This document shows, in pieces, positions 57,593 to 64,000 of a DNA stretch of 64,000 nt. The stretch comes from Streptomyces sp. NBC_01497 (lineage in GTDB: Bacteria > Actinomycetota > Actinomycetes > Streptomycetales > Streptomycetaceae): assembly GCF_036250695.1 (NCBI RefSeq), contig NZ_CP109427.1, positions 3,596,001-3,660,000 on the forward strand, in the 5' to 3' direction. The first letter of the stretch is position 1. Each line of letters begins with the position of its first letter. The position numbers were made by a program, and so were the translations under genes. The notes beneath the pieces are model-generated. The model was not told where the DNA came from. It worked only from the letters and a program-made list of their open reading frames with translations, and ran no database searches.

Positions 57593-59305
57593 ATGGCGAC
57601 GATCCTGACCAACCACATCGGCTACAACACGGCCGGCAGCAAGAAGGCGGTAGTCCTGCTGACGGGTCCGGCCCCGGACCGCCCGGCCGGCGCCGAACCC
57701 GCGGGCGCGGCGCGGCTGGTGGGCGACGGCGTCGACACACCCCTGGCCGTCGGCGCGCAACAGGCGGTGGACCGCTGGACGGTGGGCACGTTCCGGGTCA
57801 TCGACTTCAGCCACGTGCGCGACGAGGGCGTCTTCCGCATCGTCTACGGGGACGAGCGCTCCGAGCCGTTCCGCATCGGCGGACGCGTCCTCCAGCAGAG
57901 CACGCTCTCCGACATCCTGTACTACTTCAAGTCGGTGCGCTCCAGCGGCGCCATCGAGCGCAAGGACCGCACCGCCGGCTTCTACCACGACGACTCCGGC
58001 ACCACGGTCGACGCGCGCGGCGGCTGGCTCGACGCATCCGGTGACTACAGCAAGTTCCTCAGTCACCTCAACTACACACGCATGATGAACCCGCAGCAAC
58101 TTCCCCTGTGCGCTTGGGCGTTCATGGAAGCACGGGACACCCTGACGCGCCGCACCCCGCAGTTGCTCAAGGCTCTCGGGGACCGGCTGCGCGACGAGGC
58201 CCTGTTCGGCGCGGACTTCCTCGTACGGTTCCAGTCCCCCGAGGGCTACTTCTACACGGCGATCTTCGACGCACTGACCAAGAACCTGGACGAACGCGTC
58301 ATCAACGCGCCCCTGCAGGACTCGGTGCGCACCCAGCGCTGGCAGGCCGCCTACCGCCAGGGCGGCGGCTTCGCCATCGCCGCGCTCGCCCGCGCTTCGA
58401 CCCTCGACGACCACGGCGACTTCACCTCCGCCGAGTACCTCGCCGCCGCCCGCCGGGGATTCGACCACCTGGAGGCGCACAACAAGGAGTACCTGTACGA
58501 CGGCGAGGAATCCGTCATCGACGACTACTGCGCCCTGATGGCCGCCGTCGAACTGGTCCGCGCCACCCCGGACGCCGACCCGGCCCTGACCGCCGCCGCC
58601 GAGCGCCGCGCCCGGCAGCTCATGGACCGCCGCACCGACTCCGGCCACGGCTTCCACCACCTCGTCGGCGACATCGAGGGCCGCCCCTTCTTCCACGCCG
58701 CCGAGTCCGGCCTGCCCGTCGTGGCGCTGCTGCGGTACGCGGAGGTCTGCGCGTCCTCCCCCACCGCCGGTCAGGCCAGGACGACGGCGCTCGCGCTGAT
58801 GGCCGACGCGGCGTTCCTCGCCGACGAGGTCGCCAACCCCTTCGGCTGCGCACGCCAGTACGTGCAGTCCACCGGCGCCGAGCCGCGCACCAGCTTCTTC
58901 TACCCGCACGACAACGAGACCGGCTACTGGTGGCAGGGCGAGAACGCCACCATCTGCTCCCTCGCCTACGCCGCCTGGCTCGCCTCCGAACAGGACGGCT
59001 GCGACGAGCCGTTGCGGGAACGGCTGCGCACCCTCGCGGAGGACCAGCTGCACTGGGTGACCGGCCTCAACCCCTTCGACTCCTCGATGATCAAGGGCGT
59101 GGGACGCAACAACATCGAGTACAAGCCGGATTACCCGAACGTCCCCGGCGGCATCCTCAACGGCATCACCGGCGGCTTCGAGGACGAGCACGACATCGCC
59201 TTCATGCCCGAGCACCACCGCGCCACCGGCAACGGCTGGCGCTGGACCGAGCAGTGGATCCCGCACTCGGCGTGGTTCCTGCTGGCGATGTCCGCCGCGC
59301 GCTGA
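57593..59305 (+). CDS. Cytoplasmic GH9-family glycoside hydrolase, possible exo-glucosaminidase
   Basis: A 570-residue enzyme without signal peptide. An N-terminal Ig-like cellulase domain (ILTNHIGYNTAGSKKAVVLL, about residues 1-110) precedes the (alpha/alpha)6 catalytic domain. The catalytic Asp pair lies in GGWLDASGDYSKFLSH, with an extra Ser compared with the classical DAGD of secreted endoglucanases. The C-terminal acid-base Glu is in WRWTEQWIPHSAWFLL. Intracellular GH9 enzymes with this arrangement, known from vibrio chitin clusters next to BadF kinases, are exo-beta-glucosaminidases. The GGAGGAG site is excellent. Divergence from a sugar importer fits intracellular cleavage of an imported oligosaccharide. 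Confidence 0.88.
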   Translation: MATILTNHIGYNTAGSKKAVVLLTGPAPDRPAGAEPAGAARLVGDGVDTPLAVGAQQAVDRWTVGTFRVIDFSHVRDEGVFRIVYGDERSEPFRIGGRVLQQSTLSDILYYFKSVRSSGAIERKDRTAGFYHDDSGTTVDARGGWLDASGDYSKFLSHLNYTRMMNPQQLPLCAWAFMEARDTLTRRTPQLLKALGDRLRDEALFGADFLVRFQSPEGYFYTAIFDALTKNLDERVINAPLQDSVRTQRWQAAYRQGGGFAIAALARASTLDDHGDFTSAEYLAAARRGFDHLEAHNKEYLYDGEESVIDDYCALMAAVELVRATPDADPALTAAAERRARQLMDRRTDSGHGFHHLVGDIEGRPFFHAAESGLPVVALLRYAEVCASSPTAGQARTTALALMADAAFLADEVANPFGCARQYVQSTGAEPRTSFFYPHDNETGYWWQGENATICSLAYAAWLASEQDGCDEPLRERLRTLAEDQLHWVTGLNPFDSSMIKGVGRNNIEYKPDYPNVPGGILNGITGGFEDEHDIAFMPEHHRATGNGWRWTEQWIPHSAWFLLAMSAAR

Positions 59306-59407
59306 GCTCCGAGCGCGCCAGGGGCGCCGGGGCTTCGGGGTCCCGGCGCCCCGGGTACCCGCTGTCGCCTCCGGCGCGGAGGAGCTGCCCGCCGTCCGGC
59401 GCCGCGT

Positions 59408-60145
59408 TCAGCCCTCGCGGCTCCGCGGCGCACGCCCCGCGGCACGGCCGGCTCCCGCCGCACGGGCCGCCCACGCCGCCTGGTCCGCGAGGAGCGACGT
59501 GAGGGCGTCCGGCGCGGAGAGGAACGGCGAGTGGTCGCAGTCGAGTTCGGCGCTCGCCATGGCCTCGGCCGCACAGGCGCGCTGCGCCTCGACCCGTACC
59601 GTACGGTCCCGCGCGCACACCACGTACAGCGTCGGCCGCCCGCACCAGGCCGGATCCGGTACCGGACGGTCCGGTACGGCGCTCCACATCGGGCGCCAGC
59701 GGCGCGCGGCCTCCTCGGCCGCCGCCTCGGGCGAACCCGAGTACAGCACCTCGCGCGCCTCGGGGCGCAGCACCACCGCGCCGTCCTCCCGTACGTCCGA
59801 GGCGGCGCGGAACGCGGGATACCCCCACTCGGGGCTCAGCGCGGCGGGCGAGTGGCCCGGCAGCGGCATCCGCGCCGCGACGTACACCAGCCGGTCGGCG
59901 CCGTGGCCGCCCGCCGAGACGGGCAGCCCGCCGTAACTGTGCGCGACGAGCACCACGGGGCGCCCGCCTGCCGCGGCGTCCCGCACCGCCGCGCGTACGG
60001 CCTCGGTGTCGTCCTCGTACGAGGTCAGCGGCAGATCCACGGCGAGCGCCCGCAGCCCGCGCCGGGCCAGCCGCTCGACCACGGGGGCCCAGCAGCCGCC
60101 GTCATGGTGTGCGCCGTGCACCAGCACGAGCACCGGCTCCCTCAC
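59408..60145 (-). CDS. Alpha/beta hydrolase
   Basis: A 245-residue hydrolase of the esterase/salicylate-esterase-like group. The oxyanion segment is VLVHGAHHDGGCW, the nucleophile elbow is LVAHSYGGLP (Ser), and the late His is near ELDCDHSPFLSAPDAL, with an Asp in ARDRTVRVE. The GTG start overlaps the stop of the upstream lyase gene by 4 bases, so it belongs to the CoA-transferase operon. It may release acid or CoA from an intermediate, but its substrate is not known. Confidence 0.87.
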   Translation of the reverse strand: MREPVLVLVHGAHHDGGCWAPVVERLARRGLRALAVDLPLTSYEDDTEAVRAAVRDAAAGGRPVVLVAHSYGGLPVSAGGHGADRLVYVAARMPLPGHSPAALSPEWGYPAFRAASDVREDGAVVLRPEAREVLYSGSPEAAAEEAARRWRPMWSAVPDRPVPDPAWCGRPTLYVVCARDRTVRVEAQRACAAEAMASAELDCDHSPFLSAPDALTSLLADQAAWAARAAGAGRAAGRAPRSREG

Positions 60146-61047
60146 GGCCGGGGTCCCGGGGCGCTCCCGCCGCCGAACTCCCCGGCCGGGTACGGATCGG
60201 GGTCCACCGGGCGGTTGTTGCGGTCGACGGAGAGGAACACGTCGTTCGCGACCGGGTGCCGCAGTTCCTCGGCCAGTTGCCCGATCAGCCCCGCCGTACG
60301 GGCCAGCAGCGCGAAGCCGCGCAGGAGCGGCAGCGGCAGATCGAGGTCCGCGAGGGCGGCGCCGCAGACACCCGCGCCGTTGAGCGGCAGCGTCCGGCCC
60401 AGCACGCGCGGATGGACGCGGCCGACCGCGGCGAACAGTTCCAGGTGCGGACCGAATACACCCTCCTCGCGGGCGATCGCCATCAGCCGGGGTGTGCGCG
60501 GGTCGCCCTGCTTGTGCACATGGTGGCCGAGCCCCGGTACGAACCGGCCGCTCTCGCGCCGGGCCGTGACGGTGGCGAGCGCGAGGGCGTCCCACCCCGC
60601 CTCGTCGGTGGGCAGCGGGCCCTCGTGCGCGTCCAGCACGTCGTGCAGGAAGAGTCCGGTGTCCTCGGTGACGCCGAGGAAGCGGGAACCCCCGCCGAGC
60701 AGGCCGGCCGCGAGCGCGCCCTGCACCGAGTCGGGCGCGGACAGGTAGGTCAGGCGCGTGACGATCGCGGTGGGCGTGAAGCCGTGGTCGGCGAGGGCGG
60801 CCAGCACCGCCTCGAAGACCCGGACCTGACCGGGGCTCGGACGGCGCTGGGTGGCCAGCCAGTAGGCGAGTTCGCCGAAGCCGACCTCACCCATGACGTC
60901 GGCGGCGAGGTCATGACCGAGCAGGGTGATCGCGGTGGGCGACGAGGCGCCGAGGGCGGTGGGGTAGCCGGGGCGGCCGTCTCCCGCGCCGTCCCGCTCG
61001 CCCTGCCCGGGGGTGGCGTCGGGCCTGCCGGGGCCGGGGCGCGTCAT
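60142..61047 (-). CDS. Citryl-CoA lyase-like (citrate synthase superfamily) protein
   Basis: A 301-residue all-alpha protein of the citrate-synthase superfamily, shorter than true citrate synthases. The His and CoA motifs are visible in SGRFVPGLGHHVHKQGDPRTP (first 15 and last residues), and the C-terminal Asp-Arg region in NDVFLSVDRN. Members without the full citrate-synthase length are annotated as citryl-CoA lyases and act on CoA thioesters with aldol-type chemistry. It overlaps the upstream CoA-transferase by 4 bases. A plausible role is to cleave or form a CoA-activated hydroxy acid in the same pathway. Confidence 0.85.
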   Translation of the reverse strand: MTRPGPGRPDATPGQGERDGAGDGRPGYPTALGASSPTAITLLGHDLAADVMGEVGFGELAYWLATQRRPSPGQVRVFEAVLAALADHGFTPTAIVTRLTYLSAPDSVQGALAAGLLGGGSRFLGVTEDTGLFLHDVLDAHEGPLPTDEAGWDALALATVTARRESGRFVPGLGHHVHKQGDPRTPRLMAIAREEGVFGPHLELFAAVGRVHPRVLGRTLPLNGAGVCGAALADLDLPLPLLRGFALLARTAGLIGQLAEELRHPVANDVFLSVDRNNRPVDPDPYPAGEFGGGSAPGPRP

Positions 61048-62303
61048 GCGTCCTCCCCCGTCCCGCCCGGCGTGCCGCGGTCCGCGGGCCCTGCCGGGTC
61101 GGGTGGCCCGCTCCGTTCGCGCGCGGGCTGCTCGGGGGCCGCCAGCCACGCGCGCACCTCGGCGCCGTGCTCGTCGAGTTCCGGTGGCGGCAGCTCGTAC
61201 CGTGCCGGAGTCGCGGAGAAGGTGATCGGGTGCCGGGTGGTGGGCAGGGCGCGATCGCCGCTCCCCACCTCCACGACCGGTTCCAGGCCGAACCGTTCGG
61301 CCATCGCGAAGCCGCCGTCGATGGTGTTGATCGGCCCGCACGGCACCCCGGCCGCGACCAGCAGCTCGAACCATTCCGTGGCGCCGCGCTCGGCGAGCAG
61401 GGCGACCAGCACCGGCCGCAGCTCCTCGCGGTGCGCGGTGCGGTCCGCGTTGTGCGCGAAGCGCGGGTCGTCCGCGATCCCGGGGCTGCCCAGGACCTCG
61501 CACAGAGCGCGGAACTGGCCGTCGTTGGCCGCCGCGACGATCAGGTCGCGGTCCGCCGTCGGCAGCGGCTCGTAGGGGAAGACGCTCGGGTGCGCGTTGC
61601 CCATGCGGTACGGGACGACGCCGCCCGCCACGTACGCCGAGGAGTGGTTGACCAGCCCGGTCAGTGCCGACGACAGCAGGTTGACCTCCACGTGCTGGCC
61701 CCGGCCCGTCGCGTCGCGGTGCCGGAGCGCGGCGAGGATGCCGATGACGGCGTGGTTGCCCGCCATCACGTCGAAGACGGAGATGCCCGCCCGGTACGGG
61801 GAGCCGTCCGGGTCGCCGGTCAGGCTCATCAGCCCGGAGACGGCCTGCACCATCAGGTCGTAGCCGGGCACATGGCGTCCGGCGCCGGAACCGAAGCCGC
61901 TGATGGAGGCGTAGACGACACCGGGGTTGGCCGCGGCGACCGTCTCGTGGTCGAGGCCGTACTTGGCCATGCCGCCGGGCTTGAGGTTCTCGATCACCAC
62001 GTCGGCCCGGCGCGCGAGTTCGCGGGCGGCGGTGAGGTCACCGGGATCGCGCAGGTCGAGGGCGACGGAGCGCTTGCCGCGGTTGACGCCGAGGTAGTAC
62101 GTCGACACCCCGTCGCGTACGGGCGGCTGCCAGGTGCGGGTCTCGTCGCCCGCCGGGCTCTCGACCTTGACGACGGTGGCGCCCATGTCGGCCAGCAGCA
62201 TGGTGGCGTAGGGGCCCGCGAGGACGCGGGAGAAGTCGGCGACCAGGATTCCCGTCAGCGGTGGATCGTCGGGCCCCGCTGTGTCCGCGCTGCTGTCCTG
62301 CAT
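61044..62303 (-). CDS. CaiB/BaiF family CoA-transferase
   Basis: A 419-residue family III CoA-transferase. Landmarks are ILVADFSRVLAGPYATMLL, the ADMGATVVKVESPAGDETR stretch, NRGKRSVALDL and GYDLMVQAVSGLMSLTGDPD, with the catalytic Asp in the last motif. These enzymes move CoA from succinyl-CoA or another donor to carboxylic acids. It is the first gene in the operon with the lyase and the hydrolase (4-base overlaps). A perfect 16-bp palindrome, GCGGACAATTGTCCGC, lies at 62330-62345 just in front, probably the IclR operator. Confidence 0.92.
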   Translation of the reverse strand: MQDSSADTAGPDDPPLTGILVADFSRVLAGPYATMLLADMGATVVKVESPAGDETRTWQPPVRDGVSTYYLGVNRGKRSVALDLRDPGDLTAARELARRADVVIENLKPGGMAKYGLDHETVAAANPGVVYASISGFGSGAGRHVPGYDLMVQAVSGLMSLTGDPDGSPYRAGISVFDVMAGNHAVIGILAALRHRDATGRGQHVEVNLLSSALTGLVNHSSAYVAGGVVPYRMGNAHPSVFPYEPLPTADRDLIVAAANDGQFRALCEVLGSPGIADDPRFAHNADRTAHREELRPVLVALLAERGATEWFELLVAAGVPCGPINTIDGGFAMAERFGLEPVVEVGSGDRALPTTRHPITFSATPARYELPPPELDEHGAEVRAWLAAPEQPARERSGPPDPAGPADRGTPGGTGEDA

Positions 62304-62329
62304 CTCGGCGCCACCCTCCTGTCCGGTCA

Positions 62330-62345
62330 GCGGACAATTGTCCGC
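62330..62345. promoter_or_regulatory. 16-bp palindromic operator before the CoA-transferase gene
   Basis: GCGGACAATTGTCCGC is perfect. It is 27 bp from the start codon, so the leader or promoter is likely covered. Related palindromes precede the IclR gene at 63452-63461 and 63480-63495. Confidence 0.65.
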
Positions 62346-62536
62346 CAGGGCGATATGACACCGCGCCCGGCATCCGCGTCAAGACACGCCGCGGCCGCCG
62401 GCCCCCGGCCCCGACCTCCGGGAGCGGACTTTCGGAAGCGGGCTCCGCGCCGGAGCACGCCCGGGCCCGCACGAGGCCCCGACCGCGCAGGGCCCTGCCA
62501 GGACCAGGCCCCTGCGCCCCGGGGACCCGGGCCCCA

Positions 62537-62556
62537 CGCCCGCCGGGAAGCGGGCG
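62537..62556 (-). terminator. Hairpin after the IclR gene
   Basis: CGCCCGC-CGGGAA-GCGGGCG, a 7-bp stem immediately past the stop at 62564. Confidence 0.5.
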
Positions 62557-62563
62557 CCGGGCC

Positions 62564-63379
62564 TCACGCCCCGACGGTCACCTGGGGTACGGCGGCCAGC
62601 CGTGCGAAGTCGGCGCCGATCTCACCCGCCGCCTGCAGCAGCAGCGGCAGATGGTGCTCCACCAGCCGGTCCACCGAGGTCTCCGCCGCGTGCGCGTTGA
62701 CGTTCAGCGCGGCGATCACCCGGCCCTCGCCGTCGCGCAGCGGCGCCGACACCGACCGGATACCCGGCGCCAGCTCCTCGTCCGCGAGCGCCCAGCCCCG
62801 AGCCCGCACCTCGCGAAGCTCCCCGGCGAGCGCCTCGGGGCCGGTCGGCCGGGTGATCACGACGCCCGAGCGGGACGGCTCGGCGAGCACCCGCGCCAGC
62901 TCGCCGGGGCCGAGCGCGGCCAGCAGCACCTTGCCGAGCGAGGTCTGCGGCGCCGGGAAGCGGGTGCCGATCTGCACCGCCAGAGTCACGATCTTCGGGA
63001 CCGCCACGCGCGCGACGTAGACGATGTCGGAGCCGTCCAGCTGGGCGATCGAGCAGGACTCGCGGGTCTGCCCCACCAGCCGCTCCATGTGCGGCCGCGC
63101 CACCTCCCACAGGCCCGAGGAGCGTACGTACGCGACGCCGAGGTCGAGCACGCGCGGTGTCAGCGCGTACCGGCCGGCGCCCGTGCCGGTGCCGGTGCGC
63201 ACGTAGCCCAGCTCCTGGAGCGTCAGCAGGATCCGGCGGGCCGTCGGCCGGGCCAGGCCGGTCGCCTCCGCCACCTGGCTCAGCGACATCTCGGGGCAGC
63301 GCGCCGAGAACGCCGCGATCACCTCAAGGCCCCGGGCCAGGGCCTCGATGAAGTCCGGCGTGGTCCCCTCGCGCGCCAT
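62564..63379 (-). CDS. IclR-family transcriptional regulator
   Basis: A 271-residue regulator. The N-terminal winged helix covers about residues 10-75 (MSLSQVAEATGLARPTARRI then LLTLQELGYVRT). The C-terminal effector domain includes GSDIVYVARVAVP, GTRFPAPQTSLGKVLLAAL and ISAPLRDGEG-like SVSAPLRDGEGRVIAALNVN, typical of IclR proteins sensing small acids. It is divergent from a VOC enzyme gene. Two palindromes in the 176-bp gap and one before the CoA-transferase suggest that it controls both neighbours and itself. Confidence 0.93.
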   Translation of the reverse strand: MAREGTTPDFIEALARGLEVIAAFSARCPEMSLSQVAEATGLARPTARRILLTLQELGYVRTGTGTGAGRYALTPRVLDLGVAYVRSSGLWEVARPHMERLVGQTRESCSIAQLDGSDIVYVARVAVPKIVTLAVQIGTRFPAPQTSLGKVLLAALGPGELARVLAEPSRSGVVITRPTGPEALAGELREVRARGWALADEELAPGIRSVSAPLRDGEGRVIAALNVNAHAAETSVDRLVEHHLPLLLQAAGEIGADFARLAAVPQVTVGA

Positions 63380-63451
63380 GGTGCGGCTCCTCTTCGCTGG
63401 CGGACGGCCCCTGCAGGTGGGCCGCAAGACCTTGACAACGTACCCGACAGG

Positions 63452-63495
63452 GACAATTGTCGGATCGCCTGACCGGCGTGCGGACAGATGTCCGC
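63452..63495. promoter_or_regulatory. Two palindromes in the IclR/VOC intergenic region
   Basis: GACAATTGTC at 63452-63461 and GCGGACA-GA-TGTCCGC at 63480-63495 share the GGACA half-site and CAATTG core with the CoA-transferase palindrome. They lie 73-116 bp upstream of the IclR start and 61-104 bp upstream of the VOC start. Confidence 0.6.
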
Positions 63496-63555
63496 AAGAC
63501 CGGCGGGCCACCTGACCCCCTCACCGGGGAAGCCCGTCCCAAGGGAGCGACGACG

Positions 63556-64000
63556 ATGACCGAGGCCCTGCCGAGCCGCCTGCACCACAACGCCTATGTG
63601 ACCACGGACCAGGAGGCGACCAGGGCCTTCTACGAGGATCTCGTGGGCCTGCCCCTGATCGCCACGTGGAAGGAGTCGGACGAGCTGTTCGGCAAGGTCC
63701 GCACGTACTGCCACACGTTCTACGGCCTCGGCGACGGCAGCGCGCTGGCCTTCTTCCAGTTCGCCGAGGAGGACGACCAGCGGCAGTTCGGCCCGAAGAT
63801 GCCGCACTCGCCGTTCCAGCACATCGCGCTGAAGGTCACGGCGGAGGTGCAGGACGGCATCGCCGCCCGCCTGAAGGAGGCGGACTGGGAGCCGGAGGAG
63901 ACGTACGTACTGGAGCACGGCTACTGCCGCTCGCTCTACACGCGCGACCCCAACGGGCTGCTGCTGGAGTTCACCCTCGACGCGCCCGGCATCGAGACCT
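63556..64000 (+). CDS. VOC-superfamily enzyme (3' truncated by the window end)
   Basis: An open frame of 148 complete codons begins at an ATG with AAGGGAG nine bases upstream and continues to the end of the window. It has the beta-alpha-beta-beta-beta VOC arrangement. Metal-binding positions appear as LHHNAYVTTD near residue 11, the HIALKV segment near 91 and LLLEFTLD near 137. Similar proteins act as extradiol dioxygenases or lyases on aromatic or keto-acid substrates. It is divergent from the IclR regulator and thus likely co-regulated with the CoA-transferase operon. Confidence 0.85.
   Translation, partial: MTEALPSRLHHNAYVTTDQEATRAFYEDLVGLPLIATWKESDELFGKVRTYCHTFYGLGDGSALAFFQFAEEDDQRQFGPKMPHSPFQHIALKVTAEVQDGIAARLKEADWEPEETYVLEHGYCRSLYTRDPNGLLLEFTLDAPGIET

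Overview
The window is high-GC actinobacterial chromosome, most likely Streptomyces. Supporting signs are the strong G/C bias at third codon positions, frequent GTG starts, long perfect GC hairpins as terminators, Tat-exported glycosidases, a SigB-type sigma factor with SigB-type promoters, an ANTAR protein, carbohydrate ABC importers without their own ATPase, and MmyB-type XRE and HutC-type GntR regulators. No rRNA, tRNA, insertion sequence, prophage or CRISPR array was seen. I cannot name a species from the sequence alone.

Layout. 0-10 kb: the end of an enolase-superfamily enzyme, a divergent SDR/MmyB-regulator pair, an ECF41-type sigma factor with its own promoter motif, a SigB-type sigma factor divergent from a baeRF-like protein, an ANTAR protein, a small Rho_N-like protein and a secreted DUF4232-like protein. 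10-25 kb: two methyltransferases (one carrying a 36-bp in-frame tandem repeat), a pentapeptide-repeat protein, a quinone-oxidoreductase remnant, a drug-efflux MFS pump, a kinase/acetyltransferase pair, an FAD oxidoreductase, an Mrr-nuclease/TerD fusion, a VOC protein, a YceI/HxlR pair, an SDR and a TPR pseudogene broken by several frameshifts. 25-41 kb: an exported and surface-exposed block with a phosphoesterase, an FG-GAP repeat protein, three GH78-like glycosidases, a GH76 mannanase-like enzyme and a GT39-like membrane protein. Two of the glycosidase transcription units share a LacI-type operator. 41-46 kb: a serine esterase/beta-lactamase, a frameshifted cupin gene joined to it through an 11-bp tandem repeat, and a three-gene two-component system.

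46.7-59.3 kb is a coherent sugar-uptake locus. On the minus strand it has two permeases, a lipoprotein binding protein, a ThuA protein, a TIM-barrel isomerase, an NAD epimerase-like protein, a GntR regulator, a double-SIS isomerase, a BadF-type amino-sugar kinase and a short zinc dehydrogenase. A cytoplasmic GH9 glycosidase is divergent from it. The gene set suggests import of an amino-sugar oligosaccharide, intracellular hydrolysis, phosphorylation and aldose-ketose isomerisation, with a possible oxidative side branch. 59.4-64 kb is an IclR-controlled acid-degradation locus (CoA-transferase, citryl-CoA-lyase-like citrate synthase homologue, hydrolase, divergent VOC enzyme) with a repeated operator-like palindrome.

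Leading hypotheses are the GntR/GH9/SIS/BadF pathway, the TerD-Mrr fusion, the repeat-linked cupin/esterase reading frame, and three matches to SigB-type promoters plus one ECF41-type promoter. All functions are inferred from sequence motifs and gene context; no database search was possible.
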